Assembly (NCBI RefSeq): GCF_902167635.1
Contig: NZ_CABHMS010000010.1
Coordinates: 124,001-188,000 of the forward strand
DNA length: 64,000 bases
Source of the DNA: Chitinophaga vietnamensis
GTDB lineage: Bacteria; Bacteroidota; Bacteroidia; Chitinophagales; Chitinophagaceae
Direction of reading: 5' to 3'
The notes under the pieces were generated by a model. That model did not search any database. It had not been told where the DNA came from and saw nothing but the letters and a program-made list of their open reading frames with translations. The translations under genes were made by a program, and so were the position numbers. Positions 24,784 through 34,702 of this stretch are shown here, in pieces. The first letter of the stretch is position 1. Each line of letters begins with the position of its first letter.

Positions 24784-26241
24784 ATGAAAATTTTGTCGAG
24801 CACCAACTTCCTGCTGGCAGTGGCCAGCATGCTGGTTTTTGCGTCCTGTAGCAAAGAGCAGGCGCCTGCTGTTAACCCGTCCTCACAGCAGCAAAAAGTA
24901 GCAACCGAATCTACTATCGGGGTATCAGAAAATTTCGACACCGGCACCAAAGGCGCTTATGCAACAGGTACGGTGAACCTGAGCAGCGGCTCCTGGACTT
25001 TCACAGACGCCTTGCTGGGCAACCTCGCCACCGATGTGAAAAACGGTACGCAGTCGGCCCGCGTGCGTAACAGCGGCAAGCTGACCATGAATTTCGACAA
25101 TGCCAACGGCGCATCTACCGTGACCGTACAGCATGCGAAATTCGGTTCCGATGGCAACAGCACCTGGCAGCTGTGGTACAGCACCAACGGCGGCAGCAGC
25201 TACTCGCAGGCTGGCGGCACCATCACCACCAGCAGCAGCACCTTCCAGACCGCTACCTTTACGATCAACCAGGCAGGTAATATCCGCTTCGAGATCCGTA
25301 AAACAGATGGCACTTCCAACCGCATCAATTTTGATGATTTCGTTGTGTACAACAATGGCACCGACACGGTTACCAATCCTGGCGGCGGCGCCAAGGGCAA
25401 ACGTTTCCTCTTCGACGCCACCAAAGCAGAAACCGCCGGTAATGCGGATTGGGTGATCGATGAAGACAACAACATTCCGCAACGTTTCCCCACGCCGGCA
25501 CAATCAATGGTTACCGCCAGTACCCCTGAAACTTACTGGACCGGCGCACTTTCCAGCTGGGGCATCGCGCTGGTGAAAGGCGGCCACACCGTAGAAACGC
25601 TGCCTGCCGGCGGCGCCATCACCTATGGCAATGCTTCCAATCCGCAGGACCTTTCCAACTACGATGTATTTGTAGTGGATGAACCGAACATCCTGTTCAC
25701 CGCAGCAGAGAAAACGGCGATCCTCAATTTCGTAAGCCACGGCGGCGGCCTGTTCATGATCTCTGATCATACTATCAGCGACCGTAACAACGACGGCTAC
25801 GATTCGCCTGTTATCTGGAACGACCTGATGACCAACAACAGCGTACAGGCGAACCCGTTTGGTTTCAGCATTGATCTCACCAATATCACGGAATTGAGCA
25901 GCAATGTGCTCACCAACAGCAGCAGCAATCCTATCCTCAACGGATCACAGGGCTCGGTGTCACAGCTGGATTTTCATAATGGGGCCACCATTACTATCGA
26001 TCCCAGCGTGAATGCCACCGTGCAGGGCCTCATCTGGCAGAACGGCTACGCTCAGGGCTATACGCACCTGATGAGCGCTTCTTCTACCTTTGGCGCTGGC
26101 CGCGTATACGTAGTAACCGACAGCTCTCCCATGGACGATGGTACCGGCGCGCCGGGCAACAACCTGTATGTAAGCTGGAGCACTTACAGCCATACAGCTT
26201 TGTTCATGAACGCTTCCTACTGGCTGGCGAAGCTTCAATAG
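24784..26241 (+). CDS. Surface lipoprotein: jelly-roll-like domain plus GATase-like domain
   Basis: A 485-residue lipoprotein (lipobox VFASC, Cys at residue 22). Residues 45-190 form a beta-sandwich of the type seen in exported nucleases and adhesins (SENFDTGTKGAYATGTVNLS, then FEIRKTDGTSNRINFDDFVVYN). After a Gly-rich linker, residues 210-485 form an alpha/beta domain like type 1 glutamine amidotransferases or DUF4350 (YDVFVVDEPNILFTAAEKTA, then FVSHGGGLFMISDHT). No catalytic Cys is visible in that domain. The role may be glycan or nucleotide binding; it is unknown. Confidence 0.78.
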   Translation: MKILSSTNFLLAVASMLVFASCSKEQAPAVNPSSQQQKVATESTIGVSENFDTGTKGAYATGTVNLSSGSWTFTDALLGNLATDVKNGTQSARVRNSGKLTMNFDNANGASTVTVQHAKFGSDGNSTWQLWYSTNGGSSYSQAGGTITTSSSTFQTATFTINQAGNIRFEIRKTDGTSNRINFDDFVVYNNGTDTVTNPGGGAKGKRFLFDATKAETAGNADWVIDEDNNIPQRFPTPAQSMVTASTPETYWTGALSSWGIALVKGGHTVETLPAGGAITYGNASNPQDLSNYDVFVVDEPNILFTAAEKTAILNFVSHGGGLFMISDHTISDRNNDGYDSPVIWNDLMTNNSVQANPFGFSIDLTNITELSSNVLTNSSSNPILNGSQGSVSQLDFHNGATITIDPSVNATVQGLIWQNGYAQGYTHLMSASSTFGAGRVYVVTDSSPMDDGTGAPGNNLYVSWSTYSHTALFMNASYWLAKLQ

Positions 26242-26309
26242 CTTAACAAATATTAAGGGCTTTCCCACGGCCACCCGGCCGTGGGAAAGCCCTTAATATT
26301 TGTTAAGCT
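26240..26309. terminator. 33-bp perfect hairpin behind the surface lipoprotein gene
   Basis: Arms 26240-26272 and 26277-26309 are exact complements with a 4-base loop, starting inside the stop codon (26239-26241). The length exceeds an ordinary intrinsic terminator. It likely separates this gene from the LytS gene, whose promoter must lie in 26310-26385. Confidence 0.85.
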
Positions 26310-26385
26310 GCTGTTTGGCCTTCTTTACCGGTTATCGGTAATTTTTTTCTTTGTGTTCTTTTCTTTTTTACGATTTTTGAGTTGC

Positions 26386-27447
26386 ATGAGGCGAGCGCTG
26401 TTACATATTCTTTTCTGGGTCGTATACCTGTTGCAGGACACTTTGCTGGAATACAAGTGGATTGTGCCATCGTTACGGGGTTTTACGCCCGAGCAGCAGG
26501 TCTGGGTATCGGTGGAAACGACCTTGTGCATCCTGCTTCCCAAGTTGTTATTTACGTATTTTCTGTTAGAGGTAACAGTAAAGCAGGCATTGACGTACCC
26601 GCGTAATTTCTGGCGTATCGGTACAGAGGCGCTGGCAGCCTTCCTGGTGGCGGTGCTGCTGAACCGCGTGATCTCCAATTATTTCATCATCCCGGTGTTG
26701 TATAAGGGAACACTCCCGGTGTATCCCTTGCTTGAAACGAGCCGTTTGTTGCTCACCGTGATGGATGTGGGCTTTGTAGCCGGTATCGCCGCCATGCTCA
26801 AACTGTTGCGGGTGCAGGTGCAGAAGGAAGAGAAGGAGAAGCTGCTGGTAAAAGAAAAACTGGAAACAGAATTGAAATTCCTGCGTAACCAGATCAATCC
26901 GCATTTCCTGTTCAATACACTCAATAATATTTATGCGCTGGCCAGGAAGAAATCGGACAATACGCCCGAAATTGTGATGAAGCTCTCCAAGCTGCTGCGT
27001 TTCATGCTCTATGAATCCCGTAAAGACCTGATCCCTATTGCAGAAGAGATCAAAATGCTGAACGACTGCCTGGAACTGGAACGTATCCGCTACAATGAAC
27101 GCCTCACTATCACCTTTGAAAAGCAGGTGGATAACGGGCAACAGCTCATCGCGCCCTTGCTGCTGCTGCCTTTCATCGAAAATGCCTTTAAACATGGCGT
27201 GAGCGAAACCCGTTTTGAATCATTTATCCATATCGCGCTGCAATTGAAGACCGGACAGCTTAACTTCAGGGTGGAAAACACCAAAGAGAATGGTACGCCG
27301 GGCGCCATTACCGATAATATTGGCCTGGGGAATGTAAGGCGTCAACTGGAACTGATGTACAAGGACTATCATCTACAGGTAGACAATGAAGCCAGTGTGT
27401 TCAAAGTTCACCTGCACATCAATCTCAACAGTCATGCAAAAATATAG
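26386..27447 (+). CDS. LytS/YehU-type sensor histidine kinase
   Basis: A 353-residue kinase with four N-terminal membrane helices (LLHILFWVVYLLQDTLLEYK first). A short coiled coil follows (KEEKEKLLVKEKLETELKFL). The His_kinase domain has the phospho-acceptor in LRNQINPHFLFNTLNNIYAL near residue 172, the ATP-binding FIENAFKHG and a terminal G-box (NIGLGNVRRQLELMY). It passes phosphate to the LytTR regulator, whose gene overlaps its 3' end by 14 bases. The ATG at 26386 is preferred to 26281, which lies inside the hairpin. Confidence 0.93.
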   Translation: MRRALLHILFWVVYLLQDTLLEYKWIVPSLRGFTPEQQVWVSVETTLCILLPKLLFTYFLLEVTVKQALTYPRNFWRIGTEALAAFLVAVLLNRVISNYFIIPVLYKGTLPVYPLLETSRLLLTVMDVGFVAGIAAMLKLLRVQVQKEEKEKLLVKEKLETELKFLRNQINPHFLFNTLNNIYALARKKSDNTPEIVMKLSKLLRFMLYESRKDLIPIAEEIKMLNDCLELERIRYNERLTITFEKQVDNGQQLIAPLLLLPFIENAFKHGVSETRFESFIHIALQLKTGQLNFRVENTKENGTPGAITDNIGLGNVRRQLELMYKDYHLQVDNEASVFKVHLHINLNSHAKI

Positions 27448-28150
27448 TTGTATCATCGTAGAAGATGAGCCACTGGCCGCTGAAATGCTCAGCGACTATA
27501 TCCGGCAGGTACCCTTCCTGCATTTCAAAGGCGTATGCGCCGATGCCATCTATGCCATGGAGATGTTGCAACAGGAGCCCATCGACCTGATCTTTCTTGA
27601 TATCCATCTCCCTAAACTCAAAGGGCTCGCTTTTATCCGCTCCCTCAAACAACCGCCACAGATCATCATCACCACCGCTTACCAGGAATATGCCTTGCAA
27701 GGCTATGAGTACAACGTAGTGGATTACCTGCTGAAACCTATAGAGTTCAGCCGTTTCCTGATGGCGGTGAACAAATTGCGGCAGCCGCTGATGCGGCAGG
27801 AGCCGGTAGAAATGATGCGACCCATTGCCGAAAGGCCCTATCTCTTTTTTAATGTGAGCAAGAAAAAAGTGAAAGTGTTTTTAGATGAGATATTATATAT
27901 AGAAAGCCTGAAAGAATACATCAGTATCACCACGAAAGACAAGACCATTCTTACCAAATTCCCGCTGGGAGAGATTGAGGAGCTGCTGGCGCGCAATAAT
28001 TTCCTGCGCATACACCGCTCGTTTATCATTGCGAAAGACAAGATCGATGCATTTACGGCAACGGATGTGGAGATCAGTAACAAGTCGATCCCTATCGGCA
28101 GAAGTTATAAAGAGCTGGTATTAAGCGTATTGGCTCCGCCGCCGTATTAG
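27434..28150 (+). CDS. LytTR-family response regulator
   Basis: A 238-residue regulator. The receiver domain covers residues 1-120 (YSCIIVEDEPLAAEML, phospho-Asp in LIFLDIHLPKLKG, the switch Lys in YLLKPIEF). A C-terminal LytTR DNA-binding domain covers about residues 140-235 (YLFFNVSKKKVKVFLDEI, then FLRIHRSFII). It is translationally coupled to the kinase gene. The SusC/SusD operon starts about 160 bases downstream and is a plausible target, but no binding site could be defined. Confidence 0.94.
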   Translation: MQKYSCIIVEDEPLAAEMLSDYIRQVPFLHFKGVCADAIYAMEMLQQEPIDLIFLDIHLPKLKGLAFIRSLKQPPQIIITTAYQEYALQGYEYNVVDYLLKPIEFSRFLMAVNKLRQPLMRQEPVEMMRPIAERPYLFFNVSKKKVKVFLDEILYIESLKEYISITTKDKTILTKFPLGEIEELLARNNFLRIHRSFIIAKDKIDAFTATDVEISNKSIPIGRSYKELVLSVLAPPPY

Positions 28151-28313
28151 TCCCTGCTGTTTGCTGCGTACGAACAACGTATATGCATCTACGAAAACCT
28201 CCCGTATGCCCCTTGATGGCCGTGTGTAGCTATAGCGCTGTTCTTCGTTGATCCGCCGGCGGCCGCAAGCGCGGGTAGATTAATTTCACAGGCACAGACC
28301 AAAATCTTGCCTG

Positions 28314-31300
28314 ATGAAATCGCAATGCTACACCCTGTTTTTGATGTTACTGCTATTGCCGCTGCTTGGCGTTGCACAGCAGACCATCACCGGAAGAGTG
28401 ACCGCCAAAGACAATCAACAACCCATCCCCGGCGCCACTGTTCGCATACAAAATACCAGTACCGGCACACAAACAGACGCCCAGGGGCGTTTCAGCCTGA
28501 AAGCCAGTCCCGGCGCTATACTGGAAATAACCTCCGTTGGATTCGCTACACAAACCCGGCGGGTCGACAACAGCAGCGAGTATAACATTGTACTCGCCAC
28601 TTCGGAAACCGCCCTCACCGAAATCATTGTTACCAGCCAGGGCATCAGGAAAGAAAAAAGAAGTCTTGGCTATGCCGTATCCACTATCACCAGCAGCGAG
28701 ATAGGCGAAAACGTCAGTCCTATCAATGCCTTGCAGGGAAAGGTGGCCGGCCTCAATATCACTTCGGGATATGCGCCAGGATCTTCTTCACGCATTGTAT
28801 TGCGCGGCCCCACCTCGTTCTCCGGCAATAATCAGCCCGTATTCATCATCGATGGCGTGCCTGTGAGCAACGACAACATGCGTAACACCGACTTCCTCAA
28901 CGACCAGGTAGATTATGGCAACCGTGGCAATGACCTCAATCCCGCTGAAATTGAAAGCGTGACCGTGCTCAAAGGCCCCGCCGCTGCTGCATTGTACGGC
29001 AGCATCGCTTCCAACGGCGCTATTCTCATCACCACCAAAAAAGGAAAAAAGAACAGCCGCGCACAGATCAACGTTACCAGCAGTTACCAGCTGTCCAACA
29101 TCCTGAAACTGCCTACCTTTCAGAACAAGTTCGGTGAAGGCAACCTGGACGCCATCGTAGACGACAGGCGGGAAAACTTCAGCTGGGGCGAGCCTTTCGA
29201 CGGAAAAGAACGGCCTTTCGGACAGATCATCAATGGCAAACAACAGCTGAAAAAATATGAAGCGATACCCAACAATGTGCGGGATTTCTTTGACCATGGC
29301 CAGACCTGGAACAACAATATTTCCATAACAGGAGGAACGGATAAATCTACCTACTTCCTGTCCATCGCAGCGCTCAATAACAAAGGCGTAGTACCGGGAA
29401 CTAATTTCAACAAGTATAACGTGCGCCTCAGCGGCACTTCCGAATTTTCCGAGAAGTTCTCCAGCAGCGCTACCATAGCCTATTCCAACCTTTCCGGTAA
29501 ACTGCCGCTGGGCGGGCAATCCAACTCCGTATATTCTTCGGTGTTCCAGCAGCCGAGGGATATTTCAATCATTAGTTTCAAAGACCTTAGCAATCCCTAT
29601 AACGGCACCTTCACCGGCCCCGATGGTACGCAGTATTACGGCTACTACGGCGCCTATTCAAAGAACCCCTATTTTCTCTTGCAGAATTATACGAACAACA
29701 ATGCGGTGGATCGCATCACGGGCGATTTCTCCCTGTCGTATAAACCCATTACAGAACTGGATATCACAGAACGTATCGGTGCGGATATCTACTCCGACCG
29801 CCGTTATGAAAGGGGCGCGAAATACAATTATGTGCCCGCCGATCCTTTCTATGCCGGTAATAACTGGACGGATAACGGCCGCTATTCAGAAGACCTGATC
29901 AACTACAGCCAGATCAATCACGATGTGATCATTACCTGGACACATGAGCTGGCGAAAGCCCTCAACATGAAGCTGCTGGCGGGTAACAACGTACGTATGG
30001 AAAAACGTACCCGTACCATGACCAGCACCAATACTACCGGCGGCCTTAATATTCCCGGGTTCTACAGCTTCACCAATTCCAATGGCCCGCTGAACAGTAC
30101 GAATTTATTGTACAATAAAAGGTTGTATGGCTTCTATGGCGCTGCGGACTTCGATTACAAGAGCATGTTGTTCCTCGGTTTCACCGGGCGTAATGATATC
30201 TCTTCCACCTTGCCGGTCGATAACAACTCTTACTTTTATTCCAGTGTGAATGGCGCCTTTGTTTTCACGGAGCTATTGAAAGACAAGGCCGCAGGACATG
30301 TGCTCAGTTTCGGTAAGGTGCGCGCCGGTTTCGCCAAAGTGGGCGCCGATGCTGATCCCTATCTTTTGTCGACCAATTTTTCCCAAACCAATCTGACGGT
30401 TGACTTCGGGTCGCTTACTTTTCCACTCACCAGCAATGGTGCGCTGGTGCCGGGTTTCACCCGCAATGACCGGATCGGCAATCCTCATATCAAACCGGAA
30501 TTTACGCAGTCGCTGGAAGTAGGTACGGAGCTTTCCTTCTTCAACGACCGCCTCGGGCTGGATGTTTCCTATTATACTACTAAATCTACCAACCAGATCG
30601 TGCGTGTGCCGATTGCGCCCGCCACGGGTTATACCTCTGCTATCATCAACACCGGGGAGATGCGTAACAAGGGCGTAGAAATAAGCCTGCGCGGCATCCC
30701 GGTGAATACCAGCTATGGCCTTAAAATAGAAGTGTTCGGCACTTTCAATAAAGTGAATAATAAAGTGATCAGCATTTCGCCGGGGCTCGACCAGATCGCC
30801 ATCAGTACCGGTATTTCAGCTATCACCACCATGACGCAGGTAGCTGCGGTAGGCAAAACTTATGGCGTGTTCTACGGGCAGGGCTTTGTGACAGACCCGG
30901 CTACAGGCAAGGTGGTGGTAGACAAAAACACAGGTCTGCCAGTGAACAATGCCACCAATTACTATGGCACTTACCTGCCGGATTATATGGCTTCATTAGG
31001 CGCCAATATTTCCTGGAAAGGCTTCAATATGCGCCTGCTCTTCGATACCAAGCAGGGAGGCATGTTCTATTCCAATACCAAAAGCCTGATCTCTTTTGGC
31101 GGATATACCGAAGAAACCGCGTACAACGACCGCAAAGATTATGTATGGCCTAATTCGGTGTATGAAGAAAACGGGAAGTACGTGCCCAATACCAGTGTGA
31201 AGTTCCATCCTTACACTTACTGGACTTCCGTTGCGCCATCGTCGGCATTTCTCACAGATGCGTCTTATATCAAATTCCGCGAGGCGTCGCTGCAATATAG

Positions 31301-31508
31301 CCTGCCCCTCAATACCACGCGGCGCCTGGGTTTCACGGGATTGAGCCTGACGCTCTATGGCAACAACCTCTTCATCTGGACGCCATCGTCCAACAAGTTT
31401 GCCGATCCGGAGATCAATGCGCAGGGCGCTTCCAATGTACAGGGATACGAATTCCTTTCGAACCTGTCTTTGCGCAACTATGGTATCAAGGTGACTGCTA
31501 CATTATGA
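28314..31508 (+). CDS. SusC/RagA-family TonB-dependent receptor
   Basis: A complete 1064-residue receptor. A signal peptide (LFLMLLLLPLLGVAQQ) is followed by the carboxypeptidase-like beta-sandwich (TITGRVTAKDNQQPIPGATV). The plug comes next (LTEIIVTSQGIRKEKRSLGY and PVFIIDGVPVSNDNM, then the SusC signature ESVTVLKGPAAAALYGS). A long 22-strand barrel runs to the C-terminus. It imports a ligand with TonB/ExbBD energy. The SusD partner follows 26 bases later, then a small Ig-like lipoprotein. No FecR-type extra N-domain is present. Confidence 0.97.
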   Translation: MKSQCYTLFLMLLLLPLLGVAQQTITGRVTAKDNQQPIPGATVRIQNTSTGTQTDAQGRFSLKASPGAILEITSVGFATQTRRVDNSSEYNIVLATSETALTEIIVTSQGIRKEKRSLGYAVSTITSSEIGENVSPINALQGKVAGLNITSGYAPGSSSRIVLRGPTSFSGNNQPVFIIDGVPVSNDNMRNTDFLNDQVDYGNRGNDLNPAEIESVTVLKGPAAAALYGSIASNGAILITTKKGKKNSRAQINVTSSYQLSNILKLPTFQNKFGEGNLDAIVDDRRENFSWGEPFDGKERPFGQIINGKQQLKKYEAIPNNVRDFFDHGQTWNNNISITGGTDKSTYFLSIAALNNKGVVPGTNFNKYNVRLSGTSEFSEKFSSSATIAYSNLSGKLPLGGQSNSVYSSVFQQPRDISIISFKDLSNPYNGTFTGPDGTQYYGYYGAYSKNPYFLLQNYTNNNAVDRITGDFSLSYKPITELDITERIGADIYSDRRYERGAKYNYVPADPFYAGNNWTDNGRYSEDLINYSQINHDVIITWTHELAKALNMKLLAGNNVRMEKRTRTMTSTNTTGGLNIPGFYSFTNSNGPLNSTNLLYNKRLYGFYGAADFDYKSMLFLGFTGRNDISSTLPVDNNSYFYSSVNGAFVFTELLKDKAAGHVLSFGKVRAGFAKVGADADPYLLSTNFSQTNLTVDFGSLTFPLTSNGALVPGFTRNDRIGNPHIKPEFTQSLEVGTELSFFNDRLGLDVSYYTTKSTNQIVRVPIAPATGYTSAIINTGEMRNKGVEISLRGIPVNTSYGLKIEVFGTFNKVNNKVISISPGLDQIAISTGISAITTMTQVAAVGKTYGVFYGQGFVTDPATGKVVVDKNTGLPVNNATNYYGTYLPDYMASLGANISWKGFNMRLLFDTKQGGMFYSNTKSLISFGGYTEETAYNDRKDYVWPNSVYEENGKYVPNTSVKFHPYTYWTSVAPSSAFLTDASYIKFREASLQYSLPLNTTRRLGFTGLSLTLYGNNLFIWTPSSNKFADPEINAQGASNVQGYEFLSNLSLRNYGIKVTATL

Positions 31509-31534
31509 TTTGCTCATAAAAATATTTTTACCAG

Positions 31535-32980
31535 ATGAAAACGACCTTACGCATCATTGCATTGCTGTTCACGGGAACCTTGCTGTTTGCCGGCTGCAAG
31601 AAATTCCTCGACATCAACGCTGATCCTAATAATGCTGCCGATGTGCCCATCTCGTACCTGCTGCCATCAGCGCAGGGGGAGCTGTCTTATGCACTGGGCA
31701 ATACCCTCACGATCGATGGCGGCATATGGAGCCAGTACTGGACCCAGAATCCCTCTTCTTCCCAATACCGTCCGCTGGACCAGTACGTGCCGGATGCCGG
31801 CAGTTTCGGGAATGTATGGGCCACCCTCAATTCCGATGCGCTCGAAGATATGCAGCAGGTGATCGACAAGGGCAAAGCCGGCAACCGCCTGCAATATATT
31901 GCCATTGCTTCTATCCTGAAAGCATATACGTTTCAGTTGTCGACAGATCTGTGGGGAGATATTCCATTTTCACAGGCTTTGCAAGGCACGGCCAATCTTA
32001 CGCCAGCTTACGACAAGCAATCTGATATCTATGATGGTTTGGTGAAGCTGATCGATTCCGCTGTAGTGCTTATCAATCCTAATGATCCCAATGCGCCGGG
32101 CAATGATGACCTGATCTATCAGGGAGATATGGGCAAGTGGCTACGTTTTGCCAATACGCTGAAACTGAAGATAGGCTTGCGCTTGGCGAAGAAAGATCCA
32201 GCGCGGGCGATGGCGATTGTGAAAAGCCTGGCGGGCAAAGATTTTCTGCAGGATGGCGAAACGGCCGGGCAGCAGTTCAATGCTACCGGCGGCCAGCAAA
32301 ACCCGCTCTATGGCGCTATTGCAGGCTCTGTACTGAATAAGGTGCAGAACCTGGTGGCCAGCAGTACCACTATTAACTTCTTTTCCTCGCATAATGATCC
32401 GCGTATTCGCGCCTTTTACGATCCTTTGCCTGGTGGCAACTTCATAGGCATCCCGCAGGGCAGTTTCGGTACTGCCGGACAGGGACCTATCAGTATCCCT
32501 TCGGCCAAAACGGGTGGTAATGCCAACAACCCCGCTTCCGCATCTGCACCGGTGATCCTGATCTCCGATTATGAGTCGAGATTCCTGCAGGCGGAAGCTG
32601 TGGTACGCGGCTGGCTCACAGGCGATGCAGCCGCCCTGTACAAAGCGGGCATCGCCAACAGCTTTGCGGCTTATGGTATCGCCGGCGGCGATGCCTATAT
32701 GGCGCAGCCCAGTGTAGCCTTTCCCGTTAGTGGTACCACAGAGGCGCAGGTGGAAGCCATCATCACGCAGAAATGGGCGGCCATGTGCGGTAACCAATGC
32801 ATTGAGAGCTGGACAGAATGGCGTCGTACCGGCTATCCTTCTTTCTTCGTTATCTCACAGGCTTCCATCATCGGGCAGCGCTTTCCGGGCATCTTTCTGT
32901 ATCCTGGATCCGAAACTACCCGCAATCCGAAAACGCCGCCGCAACACAACATATACGACAAAGTATGGTGGGCGCTTTGA
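31535..32980 (+). CDS. SusD/RagB-like outer-membrane lipoprotein (SusD_RagB_2 type)
   Basis: A 481-residue lipoprotein with lipobox LLFAGC and the following KKFLDINADPNNAADVPISYLL, typical of the SusD-like group with the DxNxDPN motif. It contains TPR-like helices (IASILKAYTFQLSTDLWGDI) and a C-terminal block (WTEWRRTGYPSF) matching this group. It works as the surface lid of the SusC channel just upstream. Ligand specificity is not readable from sequence. Confidence 0.95.
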   Translation: MKTTLRIIALLFTGTLLFAGCKKFLDINADPNNAADVPISYLLPSAQGELSYALGNTLTIDGGIWSQYWTQNPSSSQYRPLDQYVPDAGSFGNVWATLNSDALEDMQQVIDKGKAGNRLQYIAIASILKAYTFQLSTDLWGDIPFSQALQGTANLTPAYDKQSDIYDGLVKLIDSAVVLINPNDPNAPGNDDLIYQGDMGKWLRFANTLKLKIGLRLAKKDPARAMAIVKSLAGKDFLQDGETAGQQFNATGGQQNPLYGAIAGSVLNKVQNLVASSTTINFFSSHNDPRIRAFYDPLPGGNFIGIPQGSFGTAGQGPISIPSAKTGGNANNPASASAPVILISDYESRFLQAEAVVRGWLTGDAAALYKAGIANSFAAYGIAGGDAYMAQPSVAFPVSGTTEAQVEAIITQKWAAMCGNQCIESWTEWRRTGYPSFFVISQASIIGQRFPGIFLYPGSETTRNPKTPPQHNIYDKVWWAL

Positions 32981-33009
32981 TCTCTGTTCACATAAAATCT
33001 CTCCATCTT

Positions 33010-33651
33010 ATGAAGATGCTTTATATCTTATTGGCTACAGCATGGTTATTCTCTTCCTGCAAGAAAACGGATAATGTAGTGACCCGCATCGTGACGCCGG
33101 TGTACCCGGTGATCACCCTCAATGGCGCGCCGCTGCTCTCGTCAGGCGTGGGCGGCACTTACACGGACCCCGGCGCCGTGGCGTATGATAGTCTTACCGG
33201 CCAAAGCACGCAGCTGACGCCCTACGCCAACAACGTAGATCTCAGCCAGGCCGGTTTTTACTCCGTGAATTTCATCGCCAAAAATGCCTATGGTTACCGC
33301 ACCTATGCTTCGCGCCTGGTGCTGGCCACCACCGTGCCTGCCAGCGATGATATCAGCGGCACCTATCACCGCGTTCCCAACGGCGCAGTGGTAAACATCA
33401 CCAAAGTTGGCACCGGGGCTTATAAAGTAGACAATGTAGGCGGAGTGCCCAACAATCCTGCTTTTATATTCCCGTTCTATATAGGCTTCACGGACCTTAA
33501 CAATTTTCAGGGTCCTACACAGTCTACCCCTATCGGCGATCTTAGTATAGCCGGCCCCGTTATTATTCGCAATGGCGCTACCATCACGCTGAAGTGGCAG
33601 GTGATCAACCCTAACTTCGGCGCGAGCGTGCGCACGTTTGTAAAGAATTGA
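33010..33651 (+). CDS. Ig-like (BT_2033/DUF5011-type) lipoprotein of the Sus operon
   Basis: A 213-residue lipoprotein (lipobox WLFSSC). The first part is an Ig-like DUF5011-type domain (PVITLNGAPLLSSGVGGTYTDPGAVAYD, seen in two stretches, then YSVNFIAKNAYGYRTYASR). The second part is a beta-rich domain often found as the third member of SusCD operons. It is probably a surface glycan-binding accessory. The ATG at 33010 follows the susD stop by 29 bases and begins a proper signal; the longer frame overlaps susD. Confidence 0.85.
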   Translation: MKMLYILLATAWLFSSCKKTDNVVTRIVTPVYPVITLNGAPLLSSGVGGTYTDPGAVAYDSLTGQSTQLTPYANNVDLSQAGFYSVNFIAKNAYGYRTYASRLVLATTVPASDDISGTYHRVPNGAVVNITKVGTGAYKVDNVGGVPNNPAFIFPFYIGFTDLNNFQGPTQSTPIGDLSIAGPVIIRNGATITLKWQVINPNFGASVRTFVKN

Positions 33652-33748
33652 CTAAACTACCAATATCTTGACGGCCTGGATATTTATATATCTGGCCTTG
33701 TATTTTATCTTGCAGGTATTATCTTGTGCTGGTAAAAATATTCCAGGT

Positions 33749-34699
33749 ATGAGAAATTTCCTGCTCGCGATATTGTTAATGGGCAGCACCACCGTATCGG
33801 CGCAAACGTCTGGTAATCCTGTATTCCAGGGCTGGTATGCAGATCCTGAAGCCGCCGTTTTCGATAAGCAATACTGGATCTATCCTACCTATTCCGCACC
33901 TTATAACGAGCAGGTATTCCTCGACGCTTTTTCTTCTCCCGATCTCATACATTGGCAAAAGCATCCGCGTATCATCGATACCGCTGCGGTGAAATGGGCG
34001 CACCGCGCCATGTGGGCGCCAGCCATCGTAAAAAAGGGGCAGCAGTATTTTCTTTTCTTCTCCGCCAATGATATACAACACAATGGCGAAACTGGTGGTA
34101 TCGGCGTGGCGGTGAGCGATCGGCCGCAGGGGCCTTACCGCGACCTGCTGGGCAAGCCGCTGCTGGACCGCATCGAGAACGGCGCGCAGCCGATCGACCA
34201 ATTTGTGTTCCACGATAAAGATGGCGCCTGGTATATGATCTATGGCGGTTGGGGACATTGTAATATCGTGCAGCTGAAAGATGATTTCACCGGCATCCTG
34301 CCCGCTACGATGAAGGAGATCACGCCCAAAGGATATGTAGAAGGACCGGTGCTATTCACCCGCAAGGGCAAATATTATTTCATGTGGTCGGAAGGCGGCT
34401 GGGGCGGCCCCCACTACCGCGTGGCCTACGCGATCGCTGATAAGGCTACCGGTCCTTTTGAACGTATTGGCACCATTCTGCAACAAGACAGCACCGTAGC
34501 CACTGGAGCCGGCCACCACTCTGTGATACAGCTGCCTGGCAAGGACCGGTGGTACATTGTATATCATCGCCGGCCGCTTGGCGAAACCGATGCGAATCAC
34601 CGCGTTACCTGCATAGACAAGCTATATTTTGATGAAGATGGAAAGATAAAACCTGTGAAGATCACCTTTGAAGGGGTGGCTGCACAGGCCCTCAAATGA
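33749..34699 (+). CDS. Exported GH43-family glycosidase
   Basis: A 316-residue five-bladed beta-propeller glycosidase with a signal peptide (MRNFLLAILLMGSTTVSAQ). Catalytic residues expected for GH43 can be placed: the general base Asp in GWYADPEAAVF, the pKa-modulating Asp in QPIDQFVFHDKDG and the general acid Glu in GYVEGPVLF. Such enzymes remove arabinose, xylose or galactose side chains. It lies behind the Sus operon with a 97-base gap and may belong to the same utilisation locus. The ATG at 33749 begins the signal peptide. Confidence 0.9.
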   Translation: MRNFLLAILLMGSTTVSAQTSGNPVFQGWYADPEAAVFDKQYWIYPTYSAPYNEQVFLDAFSSPDLIHWQKHPRIIDTAAVKWAHRAMWAPAIVKKGQQYFLFFSANDIQHNGETGGIGVAVSDRPQGPYRDLLGKPLLDRIENGAQPIDQFVFHDKDGAWYMIYGGWGHCNIVQLKDDFTGILPATMKEITPKGYVEGPVLFTRKGKYYFMWSEGGWGGPHYRVAYAIADKATGPFERIGTILQQDSTVATGAGHHSVIQLPGKDRWYIVYHRRPLGETDANHRVTCIDKLYFDEDGKIKPVKITFEGVAAQALK

Positions 34700-34702
34700 T
34701 GG

